A stretch of DNA of 64,000 nucleotides. It comes from Deltaproteobacteria bacterium. Lineage in GTDB: Bacteria; JAMCPX01. The stretch covers positions 1 to 64,000 of the forward strand of contig JAMCPX010000007.1 of NCBI GenBank assembly GCA_023382265.1, in the 5' to 3' direction. A program made the position numbers and the translations under genes. Numbering within the stretch: the first letter of the stretch is position 1; every line of letters starts with the position of its first letter. Shown one piece after another: positions 15,737 through 25,665 of this stretch. The notes beneath the pieces are model-generated. The model was given only the letters and a program-made list of their open reading frames with translations, was not told the origin of the DNA and ran no database searches.

Positions 15737-16089
15737 GCCGAGCTATTATTGTATTGCAAAAATATGGGCATGCGTCAAGCAGTGAGCTCTATGGACAGTA
15801 TGGCGAGCTTTCTATCCTCTCCAGCGAGGAGATGCCAGGGTAGGTTTCTGCTCCATCGATATACGCTGTGTCAGCCCATTGGCATCGAAAATTTGTATGT
15901 CAGTAAGACAGTCGGCATTGATACCCATTTGCCGTAGAAGTAGTGGTAGCCTGAAAAATAATACCTACTCACATAATAATTCAAACTCATATTGCCCTTT
16001 TGCCCCGCCCGTCGAGGAAGAAGATAGAAATTTAGGATGACGCAATCTTGTAATTTCAGATGCGATCGGCAAGAAATGAAGCTGTAAAT
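15737..16089. other. Gene-poor stretch behind tRNA-Thr
   Basis: About 350 bases between the 5' end of tRNA-Thr and a broken antitoxin-like gene. No credible gene is seen. Together with the broken gene and the tRNA fragment further on, it looks like the decayed remains of a small inserted segment. Confidence 0.4.
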
Positions 16090-16316
16090 TCAATCTTTCT
16101 TTGCTTCATTTACGATGGCTTTTATTGCGCCATCTACAGAGTTAAACCTGATCTTTTTTCCTTTCTCTGCATTGAGTATCCGTTTTTCAAACAATTTCTT
16201 CTTCCTTGCTTTCAGCGAAGATAAGAAACGAAATCTTCAATCTCTTTCAGATACTTTTTAGGGAGCTTCGAGAGAAGATTATCAATCTTTTCCTTTTCAA
16301 GCGTATCGGTCTGCAT
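16090..16316 (-). pseudogene. Frameshifted antitoxin-like gene (DUF2281-type)
   Basis: From an ATG at 16314-16316 the frame reads MQTDTLEKEKIDNLLSKLP, then LKEIEDFVSYLR and a stop. In the next frame the protein continues immediately as KARKKKLFEKRILNAEKGKK and runs to a stop at 16090-16092. Joined, the two parts make a protein of about 75 residues with the LP-x-x-x-L-x-E-I-x-D-F-V-x-x-L pattern of small DUF2281/antitoxin-like proteins. A one-base change near 16210 has broken the gene. No toxin partner is visible. Confidence 0.6.
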
Positions 16317-16400
16317 GTATTTATAATACTTATTTTCAAAAAATAGCCAAGCTTGTTTATTTATTAAAATTCTGTGATAAATCTGTTTTTGCCTTTTTGG

Positions 16401-16440
16401 TATTATGATTGAGCTGCTCTACCAATCGAGCTATCCCGGC
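16401..16440 (-). pseudogene. tRNA 5'-half relic
   Basis: On the - strand this reads as a 5' acceptor strand, a D-arm and an anticodon loop (GCCGGGATAGCTC, GGTAGAGCAGC, loop with CAT). It matches the tRNA-Thr 5' half at 34 of 40 positions. The anticodon stem no longer pairs and the 3' half is absent. The CAU anticodon suggests an elongator tRNA-Met-like origin. Confidence 0.7.
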
Positions 16441-16525
16441 ATCGCATATGGATTCTCTCAGAAAAACCCTTATTCTGTCAGGGCAATGAACAAGGTCTAT
16501 GTGTTCCATGGTACGCCGGTATAGA

Positions 16526-16556
16526 TTCTCTGGATCCCCGCTCTTGCTGGAATAAC
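16526..16556. repeat. REP-like inverted repeat element
   Basis: The sequence CTCTGGATCCCCGCTCTTG followed by CTGGAATAA resembles the common intergenic element with arms like ATTCCCGC and GCGGGAAT. A related copy is at 37812-37840. Such elements are usually dispersed through a genome; that cannot be tested in one window. Confidence 0.35.
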
Positions 16557-16583
16557 AACATGGAAGCTTTAACTCGCCGTAAA

Positions 16584-18038
16584 CTATTTTCCCCTTGACG
16601 CATGTACTGCAAAGTTTGCCGCAGTGCCTGTGTACAGGTGCGGCAGGGTTATCATTGGGTTGGAAAGAGAACCATGCTTATCCCGTTCTTTGAGCCTGTT
16701 GTAATCTATGCCGTGCTCCTGTAGCGCCTTATTGAACTCCTCATTTGCCCTCTGCCTTGCCTCGTAGAGTTTCATCTGAACCCTGCTTTTGACATTGACC
16801 TCTGCATCCCCAGATGTCTCTATTGAAACGAATATGCTCTCTGCCAGATCACTCGTGACCTTTGACTGCACTCCGTCGCTTAGCGTACTGGGCATACATC
16901 CGAACGGCTTTACAGAAACAACCATGTGTGCCTTTTTTTCTTTGAAAGCCATTATATGCTTACCTACCTCGAGGTGCCCCTCGCCTCCGGTTATGCGAAC
17001 ATTAAAGTAGGGTGATGCATAATCCGCAAGCCTTTTCTGCGAGGGCAGCCTGCTTGTCCATCGGCCAATCGCCCTTCTGTAGGTGTTGAAATAAAAATTA
17101 AAGAGCTTCTTTAACATGAATATACCCATCAGTCTTCCTGCGGCAATTACGGGCTTGATCATGAAACGATCCTTTTCTTCAAGGGAGCTGCTCCATAAAA
17201 GGTAATCTATCCATGTGGAGACAGGCTCTGTTTTTACCTCGGCACCCTCTGATTCAAGCCATCTTGCAAGCCTGTAACTGCCGTCGCCTTCTGTTGTCTG
17301 CGCCCAGAACTCTCCTATGATCTGAACGATAGGTTTGACCCTGAGATAATCAACCTCTATCCTGACAAGCCTCTTGTGAAGCCCTCGCAGGGCTGCGGTT
17401 ATCGATGTATTGTCCAGAAAAGCATTGTAAAAACTGTTTCTGTAAAGAGCTATCACTTCGTCAGTTTCGCCGGTGTTTTTTTCATAGGGTCTTATCCTGT
17501 AACCTATTTCGTTCAGTATGTCTCCAAGAACAAGTGCCTTTATAAGTGCTTTATAAAATGCTCTGTTTGCCTGTAAGCCGTTCTGTACCCCTTTTTCAAA
17601 CTTGTCTGACTGTTCAAATGTAAGGATCCTGAAGTTCCTGAAGCCCGCCTCACGAAGCGATTTCCTGTATTCCGATTCATACATGCCGAACCTGCACGGA
17701 CCGCACGCCCCTGCGGTCAGAAACACGAACCGATCTTCTATATCGAAAACACCGCTCATTTTAAGGTTATTCAAATACCTGATAAGATTGCCAACGGTAT
17801 AGTATGTTGGGTTGCACTGGCCACGGTTGCCGTACTCCTTCCCTGTCTGGAGTGCCTGATTATCGGGTACGGGCAGATGATCGGCATTATAACCAAGACT
17901 TTCCATTACGCCCTTTATAAGGTGCTCATGATTTAATGTGAGTCCGCCGAATAGTATTGTTGTCCTGTCCCTCTGTTCTCTTGTGAATGGCAGCTCGGAA
18001 TGTTTTTTGTAATGTTGTATGTTTTTCCGGTTAATCAT
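16584..18038 (-). CDS. Acyl-CoA dehydratase activase-related protein (DUF2229-type)
   Basis: A 484-residue protein that matches the C-terminal part of the very long CoA-substrate-specific enzyme activase proteins. Seen motifs are TILFGGLTLNHEHLIKGVME at the start, the cysteine sites GNRGQCNPTYY (near residue 75) and TAGACGPCRFGMYESEYR (near 110), and VSVKPFGCMPSTLSDGVQS near 380. The conserved cysteines suggest an iron-sulfur site like that of 2-hydroxyacyl-CoA dehydratase subunits. The ATG at 18038 overlaps the end of the activase gene by eight bases, so the two are made together. The substrate is unknown. Confidence 0.75.
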   Translation of the reverse strand: MINRKNIQHYKKHSELPFTREQRDRTTILFGGLTLNHEHLIKGVMESLGYNADHLPVPDNQALQTGKEYGNRGQCNPTYYTVGNLIRYLNNLKMSGVFDIEDRFVFLTAGACGPCRFGMYESEYRKSLREAGFRNFRILTFEQSDKFEKGVQNGLQANRAFYKALIKALVLGDILNEIGYRIRPYEKNTGETDEVIALYRNSFYNAFLDNTSITAALRGLHKRLVRIEVDYLRVKPIVQIIGEFWAQTTEGDGSYRLARWLESEGAEVKTEPVSTWIDYLLWSSSLEEKDRFMIKPVIAAGRLMGIFMLKKLFNFYFNTYRRAIGRWTSRLPSQKRLADYASPYFNVRITGGEGHLEVGKHIMAFKEKKAHMVVSVKPFGCMPSTLSDGVQSKVTSDLAESIFVSIETSGDAEVNVKSRVQMKLYEARQRANEEFNKALQEHGIDYNRLKERDKHGSLSNPMITLPHLYTGTAANFAVHASRGK

Positions 18039-21000
18039 AATTTCCAACCTGTTCCGGGATATAAACTGCGATTGACTTAAGATTTATAGGTACATCCTCA
18101 GTCTCATTTCTTAAATGTCCCGAATACTGTTTCAAAAAATAATCAATAGTCTCTATCCTTATTTTTATTGATCCTGCAGGTTTGTTCTCATCTATGTCAT
18201 GGAATGTAAAATAAGGGGTATCGGATGCCTTTAAAATGGATTCAATAGTGCTGTAAATGGGTGCGTCATTCCCGCACCTGAAACTTGACAGGTCAACCGC
18301 GACAAGGTTTTTGTGCCTTGCAACATACTTTGCGGCCCAGAGTTTTTTGTTTGTGTTTTCGCTGTAAGAGTTTTTCCAGACATCATCTATACTCATGGGG
18401 TTTTCAAGTTCTCCCGCAGCAAGTTCATCGCCGAACAGCATTGACAATGCTTCCCGATCAATCGGGAGTGATTCTATAGTAAATACTGGATAACCGCGTT
18501 TCTGGAGTTCTGACAGTATATCATGATTTATTCCTGGATCAGCATGGTAAGGCCTGCCAAGCACTGCGATCCCTATCCTTTTTTCTTTTTCGAGTCTTCT
18601 CAATACTCCCATGGCACGATTTCTCAAAACAGTGTAAAACCGCTCGAGTGATAGTTCTCCTGATGCGATTGCGTGCCTGTTTTCCAGCATGCTAACACCG
18701 AACCACTCCTTGAAGAATCTATACATCTGGAACCTGAAAAGTTCCGGCTCCGACATGTTCAGTACCGGGTTTAAATATTTTATTCCTCGCTGCTGAAACA
18801 CATCGTCCTGTTTTGTGAATGCCGCCTTGACGGCCTCCGGCATTATTGTGGCTGAAGGGCATGCATGACTGTTTATGGTGTTGACAAGCTCTGTTTTAAG
18901 GGTAAGCATAATCGGGTAGAATATTGCATCAACGTTCTTTTCATATATAAGGTTATGCACGTGTGCGAGTGCGGCCTTGCTCGGGAAACACTGGTCTATC
19001 GAACCTCTCCTTGTGCCGTGTTTATACATCAGTTCATCCGTTACATCCGAAAAAACGATATTCTCTCCGGGTACGCCGAGGGCTTTAAGATATCCTGTAA
19101 AAAACGGTGCCGTCCCATACATGTTTAACGCCCTCGGTATTCCTATCCTTGTGTGTTTGCGGGAATCCAAATATTTTCCGCTTGTCCTTTTTCGCAACGC
19201 TATAGGCAGGATGGATTTATTAACAGGGTGCTTCAACGTATAGCCTGACGATTCAATATCCGTTGAAAATGCTTCACGGGACATAATGTCCGCAAAATTG
19301 GGATTGTCCTTTTTAATTCTGCTGGTCTGAGATTTTATTGTCTTTACCGCATCGATATTATCCGCCATACCTTTTTCGCATGATGCCACGATAAATCTGC
19401 TCTGTTTCCCCACGCCTTTGTGCATGTCAATAAATATCCTGAGACATTTGTTCTTACAGAAATTACAACGTGTTGTTTGGTCCTGTGTTATTGAGTAGGC
19501 AAGGTCCCGCACCGCATCAATGCCTATGAATCCCGTAGGCCTGCCGGCGAGTACACTGATAGCCTCGATCGCAGCACCTATTGCCCCGCTTTCACCCGTA
19601 TATTTATGAACAATGATATTGGCGTCGGGAACTCTTGCTTTTATAAAATCATGTTGCGCCTTTACAACCGCAAGGTTGTTATGCGTGCCGCCCTGCAAAA
19701 CAAAATTTTTGCCGAACTTCCCGAGGTTTGATTCCTGAACAACATACAGCCAGATGTTCCTGGGCAATACGTCCGCAAGCCCTGCCATTATCTCTTCCCT
19801 TGTAAACCCCTGCTGCTGGAAATTAACAATATCAGCCTCAAGAAACACAGCGCATCCGTAGTTAAACGATGGTGCACGTGCCGCTTTTAATGCAACTTCA
19901 GCATATTCGTTAATCTCATAACCGAACCTGTTTGCGGTATTCTGCAGAAAATATCCGTTGCCGGCAGAACATTGCGTGTTCAGCCTGAAGTCTTTTACCC
20001 TGCCGTTGTCCAGGAATATGATCTTTATGTCCTGTCCGCCCACATCGCAGATTACGTCTACGTCCTTGTAAAAATGAAGCGCCGATTTTGTATGCGCCAC
20101 GGTCTCAACGATAGCAACATCCGCACCTACCGCCTCTTTTATCATGTCCTTTGCATAGCCTGTTGTGCCTGCACCGAGTATCTCAAGTTTTTTACCGTTG
20201 GTGATTACGGCATCGTTTAAACTCAGGATGATCTGTTTCGTATCATCTATCGGATTACCGCGCGAGAGTATGTAAGACCGTTCAATGACCTCTCCGTCCC
20301 CTGTAATAAGCACACCCTTTGTTGATGTGGAACCTCCGTCTATACCAAGATATGCCTTAATAACTTTATCACTGTTAAGCCTTAAGTCCGCTTTATAAGA
20401 CGGGGATACACTTTTCAGAAAAGACACGGCGTCCTTGTGTTTGCCGGAATGCCCCTGTAATCCGGGATTATAGGTATTCCTTATTTTGCCGAGATGCTGT
20501 GAAAGCAGGGCTGCACCGCTAAACCTGCTTTCCCTCCCATCCGATATGCCGTAGAATATGCTTCCTATTGCGGCAAAAAACTGGGCATTGTCCGGCACTC
20601 TAATATGGAATGCTGGATCATTTTTTACTTTTATGCCTCTCTGCTCCCATAGCAGCGGTATATTATGCTGCCACGCCTGTTTTAATGCAGGTATAAATGT
20701 GTTAGGCCCTCCGAGCAGCAACACATCAGGGTTAAGCGTATTGCCGCGCGTGAGGACACTCAGGTTCTGCTGTACTATTGCCTCAAACAATGATGCCATG
20801 AGCTCTTCCGGTGGGACTCCCTGCTTCTGAAGACTGTTTATGTCCATCTCGGCAAACACGCCGCACCTGCCTGCAACTGCGTGTATCTTTATACCGGCAT
20901 ATTTAAGATTCGAGAGGTACTGTTGTGTAATATTTAGTTTTACTGCGATCCTGTCTATAACTGTTCCTGTGCCGCCTGCACACTTGTCATTCATGGTTGT

Positions 21001-21405
21001 AAATATGCGCTTCCTGCCTGTAGACGGATCTACAGACCATATTATTGCCTTTGCATCCTGTCCGCCTATTTCAATTACGCTGTTTATGTCCGGGTACAGC
21101 TTTTCTACCACAAGGGTTACTGCGTTGACTTCCTGTACATACCTGCACCCTAATACGGATGCGATCGTGGCTCCACCGCTGCCTGTGACAAAAAGGCTTA
21201 TGTCCGCATTACCGAACCGCTCCTGCACTGCTGACAGAAACTCTATGACCGTTTCTATCTGTCTCGCCTCGTGCCTCTGATAGGAACTGTAAAGTATGCT
21301 TTGGGCATCATCCAGCACAACGCCCTTTACTGTTGTAGAACCGACATCGAGGCCCGTGTAATAATGTCCAGTACCGCGGGGTATGTTATTTGAGGGATAA
21401 CCCAT
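18031..21405 (-). CDS. Giant acyl-CoA dehydratase activase with two BadF/BadG/BcrA/BcrD ATPase domains
   Basis: The 1124-residue protein contains two activase domains in tandem. Domain 1 has YYTGLDVGSTTVKGVVLD at the start, the cluster-binding helix NDKCAGGTGTVIDRIA and a second Cys in GRCGVFAEMDI. Domain 2 (about 345-625) has LGIDGGSTSTKGVLI, NTQCSAGNGYFLQN and YGCAVFLEADI. A CNFCKNKC motif and a DUF2229-type region (with RIGIPRALNMYGTAPF) follow. Activases use ATP to drive one electron uphill onto a dehydratase through a [4Fe-4S] cluster normally held between two identical subunits; here the pair is fused. The start is uncertain (ATG 21405 or TTG 21420); both overlap the TetR gene. Confidence 0.8.
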   Translation of the reverse strand: MGYPSNNIPRGTGHYYTGLDVGSTTVKGVVLDDAQSILYSSYQRHEARQIETVIEFLSAVQERFGNADISLFVTGSGGATIASVLGCRYVQEVNAVTLVVEKLYPDINSVIEIGGQDAKAIIWSVDPSTGRKRIFTTMNDKCAGGTGTVIDRIAVKLNITQQYLSNLKYAGIKIHAVAGRCGVFAEMDINSLQKQGVPPEELMASLFEAIVQQNLSVLTRGNTLNPDVLLLGGPNTFIPALKQAWQHNIPLLWEQRGIKVKNDPAFHIRVPDNAQFFAAIGSIFYGISDGRESRFSGAALLSQHLGKIRNTYNPGLQGHSGKHKDAVSFLKSVSPSYKADLRLNSDKVIKAYLGIDGGSTSTKGVLITGDGEVIERSYILSRGNPIDDTKQIILSLNDAVITNGKKLEILGAGTTGYAKDMIKEAVGADVAIVETVAHTKSALHFYKDVDVICDVGGQDIKIIFLDNGRVKDFRLNTQCSAGNGYFLQNTANRFGYEINEYAEVALKAARAPSFNYGCAVFLEADIVNFQQQGFTREEIMAGLADVLPRNIWLYVVQESNLGKFGKNFVLQGGTHNNLAVVKAQHDFIKARVPDANIIVHKYTGESGAIGAAIEAISVLAGRPTGFIGIDAVRDLAYSITQDQTTRCNFCKNKCLRIFIDMHKGVGKQSRFIVASCEKGMADNIDAVKTIKSQTSRIKKDNPNFADIMSREAFSTDIESSGYTLKHPVNKSILPIALRKRTSGKYLDSRKHTRIGIPRALNMYGTAPFFTGYLKALGVPGENIVFSDVTDELMYKHGTRRGSIDQCFPSKAALAHVHNLIYEKNVDAIFYPIMLTLKTELVNTINSHACPSATIMPEAVKAAFTKQDDVFQQRGIKYLNPVLNMSEPELFRFQMYRFFKEWFGVSMLENRHAIASGELSLERFYTVLRNRAMGVLRRLEKEKRIGIAVLGRPYHADPGINHDILSELQKRGYPVFTIESLPIDREALSMLFGDELAAGELENPMSIDDVWKNSYSENTNKKLWAAKYVARHKNLVAVDLSSFRCGNDAPIYSTIESILKASDTPYFTFHDIDENKPAGSIKIRIETIDYFLKQYSGHLRNETEDVPINLKSIAVYIPEQVGNYD

Positions 21406-21973
21406 ATAAACTAAAATCAATTAACCCTTTTATAATGATATCAACCCGCGGGAGATTATTATCGGTACGCGTAATCTTATCCATGATCTCCTTTATTCCG
21501 CCGGTTATAAATGCGGCAATAAGTTTAAGGTTACACTGCTTAACGAGATTCATCTGTATGCCGAGTGTTAATGCACTCTCTATAAGGGCGGTAATTTTGT
21601 TATAGAAGCTGTCAATCTTCTGGTCGGTAATCCCGTCGAGACCTGGAGCGTGCCTGAATAGTATCCTTGCAAGCTCAGGGTCGTCGGTTGCAAATTGAAA
21701 GACCCTTTTTATATTATCCGATATCTGTTCCAGAGGCGGTTTTTGATCTTTCCCGACAATGACCCTTTTCACGGCATTATTGATCCTCTCGAGCAACTGA
21801 TCAAACAGGGCATCAAAGATTTCCCTCTTATCCTTAAAATAAATGTAAAACGTGCCTCTCGCTATATCGGCACGTTTTATGATATCGCTTATACTCGTTT
21901 CATGGTAGCCTTTTATAGCGAACATCTCTTTTGCCGCACTTAAAATTAATAGCTTTCTTTCTTCATGTAACAT
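21386..21973 (-). CDS. TetR-family transcriptional regulator
   Basis: A 195-residue repressor with the TetR helix-turn-helix at residues 10-55: ILSAAKEMFAIKGYHETSISDI, then RADIARGTFYIYFKDKREIFDAL. The rest is the ligand-binding helical domain. It is the first gene of the activase operon, and its end overlaps the activase gene, so regulator and targets are co-transcribed. A perfect palindrome overlapping the promoter just upstream suggests autoregulation. The ligand is probably a CoA ester or related acid, by analogy only. An AGAGGGTG site precedes the ATG. Confidence 0.88.
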   Translation of the reverse strand: MLHEERKLLILSAAKEMFAIKGYHETSISDIIKRADIARGTFYIYFKDKREIFDALFDQLLERINNAVKRVIVGKDQKPPLEQISDNIKRVFQFATDDPELARILFRHAPGLDGITDQKIDSFYNKITALIESALTLGIQMNLVKQCNLKLIAAFITGGIKEIMDKITRTDNNLPRVDIIIKGLIDFSLYGLSLK

Positions 21974-21984
21974 CGCACCCTCTA

Positions 21985-22006
21985 TTAGACTGACATGTCA
22001 GTCTAA
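21985..22006. promoter_or_regulatory. TetR operator, perfect 22-base palindrome
   Basis: Two 11-base arms (TTAGACTGACA and its reverse complement) form a perfect palindrome 12 bases before the TetR ATG. It abuts the -10 element of the promoter for this gene, so bound repressor would block transcription start. Length and position are typical for TetR autoregulation. Confidence 0.75.
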
Positions 22007-22032
22007 TTATATAGTAAACCAGTGTTTGTCAA
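22006..22032 (-). promoter_or_regulatory. Promoter of the TetR-activase operon
   Basis: On the - strand TTGACA (22027-22032) and TATAAT (22006-22011) are both perfect consensus hexamers, 15 bases apart. The spacer is shorter than the ideal 17. The -10 element touches the operator palindrome. Confidence 0.65.
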
Positions 22033-22200
22033 TATTTTTTTAATATGATCAAATAATCTTATTTATTACAGAGTTATCCTGCTTAGATGTCTTTTCGCAT
22101 GATTGGCCATTTAACATTAAAATTAGGCAAGTTTATCTGCTTATGAACTTCCATATTTTTTAAATGCACTTTTGGGTTAAACAACTTCTTAGCAATTAAA

Positions 22201-22272
22201 AGCGGGCGACCGGACTCGAACCGGCGACGTCAAGCTTGGGAAGCTTGCATTCTACCACTGAATTACACCCGC
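22201..22272 (-). tRNA. tRNA-Gly (anticodon CCC)
   Basis: A full cloverleaf on the - strand: acceptor GCGGGTG/CGCCCGC with one G-T pair, D-arm ATTC/GAAT, anticodon stem CAAGC/GCTTG with loop TTCCCAA (anticodon CCC, reading GGG), and T-arm GCCGG/CCGGT with loop TTCGAGT. CCA is not encoded. Confidence 0.95.
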
Positions 22273-22397
22273 ATTTGTGTCACTTTTAACAGAATGTTTT
22301 AGATATGTCAATTTACCGTATAAGCATACCGGGTAGTCCGCTGATGTCAAGCTCAGCGACATTATAAATTTGCATAATAGCTGTACATTAAAATCGT

Positions 22398-22745
<348 letters not shown>

Positions 22746-22762
22746 CTACAGATAAAGTATAA

Positions 22763-22778
22763 AGCATAAGCTGTGCCA
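22763..22778 (-). promoter_or_regulatory. Sigma-54 (-24/-12) promoter of glnB
   Basis: On the - strand the sequence TTGGCACAGCTTATGCTT matches the sigma-54 consensus TGGCACG-N4-TTGC. The invariant GG (22776-22777) and GC (22764-22765) are separated by exactly ten bases. The predicted start is near 22752, a few bases before the ribosome-binding site. Confidence 0.65.
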
Positions 22779-22985
22779 AATGATATTTTTTCAATGAGCA
22801 GCCGGAGATAAGGCTTAAGACATGATGTTTTATAAAACATAATAATAAAAATATTACACTAATGTGATGATGAGACAATAATGTTATAGATGCGTTGTCA
22901 CCCAAATAACCTATTTAAAGAATCAGGGAGTCTATGAGATTACTAAAAATCTGGGTCTGCAGAGTTAGCCTCCTCATAAACCATC

Positions 22986-24176
22986 TCAGAGAAATTTCAT
23001 TTTTACCGGCTTTTTCTTACCGATTTTTATGATATAATTGCCGTGTGCGTTTAGTTTATAAAAGATATCATTTATGGTTTCATTGTTTATGCTTATACTG
23101 CCGCTCTGTATAAGCCTTTTTGTTTCCGATTTACTTGATACAAGACCTGTATCCGCAAACAGATCGTATAATAAAACAGACTCCGCTGCGGTATGCATTT
23201 CATACTCTTTTAAATTGCCGGGAAGCTCTTTTCTTGAGAATATTCTTTCAAAATCATGCATCGCTTCATTTGCTTTTTCTTCCGAATGAAATCTTTTACA
23301 AATCATAAATGCAAGTTGTTTTTTAATATCCATTGGGTTTTGTTTTTTTGAAAGTGACTGCTCTTTTAATGATGCAATCACTGATTCCGGCAGATCCGTC
23401 AGCAGTTCATAGTACGACCACATCAATTCATCGGATATGCTCATGATCTTTCCGAACATCATATCGGCCGGTTCATCAATGCCGATATAGTTACCATAAG
23501 ATTTGCTCATTTTTTTTATGCCGTCGAGTCCTGGTAATAACGGCATTGTTAAAACGATTTGCGGTTTTTGATTATAAGCCTCCTGCAGAACCCTGCCTAC
23601 AAGAAGGTTAAATTTTTGATCGTTTCCACCTATCTCCACATCTGCATTAAGCATAACAGAATCATAGCCCTGCATTAATGGATAAAGAAGTTCATGGATC
23701 CCAATAGGTTTATTCTCCGTATAACGATTTTTAAAATCATCTCTTTCAAGCAGCCTTGCTATGGTGTAGTTTGACGTGAGTTTCATTAGTTGTATCATAT
23801 CCATTTTCATAAACCATTCGGAATTGTATCTGACTTCTGTTTTTACAGGATCAAGGATCTTAAAAGCCTGCTCGGTATAAGTCTTTGCGTTTCTGAGCAC
23901 CTGTTCTCTTGAAAGCTGTGGTCTTGTTACCGATACACCTGTTGGATCGCCTATCATTGCCGTAAAATCACCTATAAGGAATAAAACGGTATGTCCTGCA
24001 AGCTGAAAATGCCTTAGTTTTTCCATTAAAACGGTGTGTCCAAGGTGTATATCTGCCGATGTTGGATCAAATCCGGCTTTTACCCTTAGAGTATGCTTTG
24101 ACAGAATACGTTCTTTTAATTCACTTTCCCGTATAATTTCAACTGAACCTTTTTTTATGAGGGACAATGTATCCAT
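22986..24176 (-). CDS. tyrS: Tyrosyl-tRNA synthetase
   Basis: A 396-residue class I synthetase that charges tRNA-Tyr. The HIGH motif is [16 protein letters not shown] (about residue 43), the KMSKS motif is [15 protein letters not shown] (about 230), and the tyrosine pocket is seen in [27 protein letters not shown]. An S4 RNA-binding domain ends the protein ([19 protein letters not shown]). The form of the motifs ([12 protein letters not shown]) fits the TyrZ-type branch. Transcription probably comes through from the ferredoxin gene side only weakly, since a terminator lies between them. Confidence 0.96.
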   Translation of the reverse strand: MDTLSLIKKGSVEIIRESELKERILSKHTLRVKAGFDPTSADIHLGHTVLMEKLRHFQLAGHTVLFLIGDFTAMIGDPTGVSVTRPQLSREQVLRNAKTYTEQAFKILDPVKTEVRYNSEWFMKMDMIQLMKLTSNYTIARLLERDDFKNRYTENKPIGIHELLYPLMQGYDSVMLNADVEIGGNDQKFNLLVGRVLQEAYNQKPQIVLTMPLLPGLDGIKKMSKSYGNYIGIDEPADMMFGKIMSISDELMWSYYELLTDLPESVIASLKEQSLSKKQNPMDIKKQLAFMICKRFHSEEKANEAMHDFERIFSRKELPGNLKEYEMHTAAESVLLYDLFADTGLVSSKSETKRLIQSGSISINNETINDIFYKLNAHGNYIIKIGKKKPVKMKFL

Positions 24177-24212
24177 TAGAATTAAAAATCCAAACTTGGA
24201 AAACTATTTAAA

Positions 24213-24240
24213 AAGGAGGGCGTAATCAAACGCCCTCCTT
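24213..24240 (-). terminator. Intrinsic terminator after the ferredoxin gene
   Basis: A perfect 10-bp stem with arms AAGGAGGGCG and CGCCCTCCTT and an 8-base loop. On the - strand the stem is followed by TTTTTAAAT, so it ends the ferredoxin transcript before tyrS. Confidence 0.85.
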
Positions 24241-24251
24241 GAAGTGCTGGA

Positions 24252-24467
<216 letters not shown>

Positions 24468-24525
24468 TTAAAGTTATCTGTTTTAGTATACTTTATAATA
24501 TAGCGTCCTTCAGGGCAAACATAGT

Positions 24526-25653
24526 TTAAAGCCACTTTTTTTTATAATGTAAAGAATTATCTTTATACATGTTCATTGCCGTCATTGCAAGCAGCTTTGC
24601 TCCTGATTTCACCATTTTATACGCAAAAGGTTTGTCTCCTGCAACCCTGAACGCCTCCGAATGAGCCGGCGTTGCTCTATGCGTAATTTTCAAGGTAGGG
24701 TGTATTGTTCTTACAACATGGCTTACATTGCCTATATCGGATGAACCAAGTTCATGATCGGTAAAAAAATTGTCAACCTTTATCCCCATCTCCCTTGCAT
24801 GCTTTTCAAATACACGGGCAAGCGTAAAATCAGGCTTTAACGGATAATAGGTGTTGCCAATATTATTAATCCTATAATTAAGTTTATATGTTATGGCGGC
24901 ACCTCTAACCATTTCTTTAAACCTTTTCAGCAAAGCTGCATGGGATGATAAAGTTTTTGATCTTATGTAAAATTCTGCAACGGCAATCTCAGGAATTACA
25001 TTGGGTGCAGCCCCGCCCTTTCTTATAATACCGTCTATCCTGTCTCCGCCCCTCATTGTTATCCTGTTCGCATCTATTGCTTGAAACAAAGACAGGATAC
25101 CGGCAAGCGAGCTTCTCCCATCCCATGGATTTGCAGAGGCGTGTGAAGATATACCTTTAAAAATAACCTCGTGTCTTGATAATGATAATGATAACTTTAT
25201 GATCTCCGTTCTATCGGCAGGATGTATCATCATCACAGCATAAATGTCTTTGAATATTCCCATTCTGACAAGAGTTGCCTTTGCTCCAATAGTTTCTTCT
25301 GCAGGACAACCTATAATGTGTATGGTTCCTTTTGATTTTAAACTTTTCTGTACCCCTATACCCCCAAGCACTGAAATTCCTGTTATCAGGTGGTGCCCGC
25401 ATGCATGTCCCATACCGTCAAGTGCGTCGTACTCTGCAAGAAACGCTATCTCCGGCTTACCCTTTCCTGATGTGGCAACAAAAGATGTCGGCAAATCATC
25501 AACATCTTTTATGGAAAACCCGTAAGAACTTAACAGATCGCATATTTTTGTTTTTGCCTTAAATTCTTTTAAACCTGTTTCGGGATTGTTGTATATGTAT
25601 CTTACAAGATTGATAACATCGGAATAAGCATCATCAATTGCGCTTAAAAGCAA
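24526..25653 (-). CDS. M20-family metal-dependent amidohydrolase
   Basis: A 375-residue M20D-type hydrolase. The metal-site motifs are LAEYDALDGMGHACGHHLIT (about residue 75-95) and PAEETIGAK (about 118), followed by a dimerisation domain around SRHEVIFKGISSHAS and a late GSSDIGNVSHVV with a conserved histidine. Such enzymes remove acyl or aminoacyl groups from amide substrates (for example p-aminobenzoyl-glutamate or N-acyl amino acids). The gene starts with TTG, 13 bases after the frr stop, and is probably the last gene of the rpsB operon. A paralogue lies at 55872-57017. Confidence 0.85.
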   Translation of the reverse strand: MLLSAIDDAYSDVINLVRYIYNNPETGLKEFKAKTKICDLLSSYGFSIKDVDDLPTSFVATSGKGKPEIAFLAEYDALDGMGHACGHHLITGISVLGGIGVQKSLKSKGTIHIIGCPAEETIGAKATLVRMGIFKDIYAVMMIHPADRTEIIKLSLSLSRHEVIFKGISSHASANPWDGRSSLAGILSLFQAIDANRITMRGGDRIDGIIRKGGAAPNVIPEIAVAEFYIRSKTLSSHAALLKRFKEMVRGAAITYKLNYRINNIGNTYYPLKPDFTLARVFEKHAREMGIKVDNFFTDHELGSSDIGNVSHVVRTIHPTLKITHRATPAHSEAFRVAGDKPFAYKMVKSGAKLLAMTAMNMYKDNSLHYKKKWL

Positions 25654-25665
25654 AGAATGGGGAAT

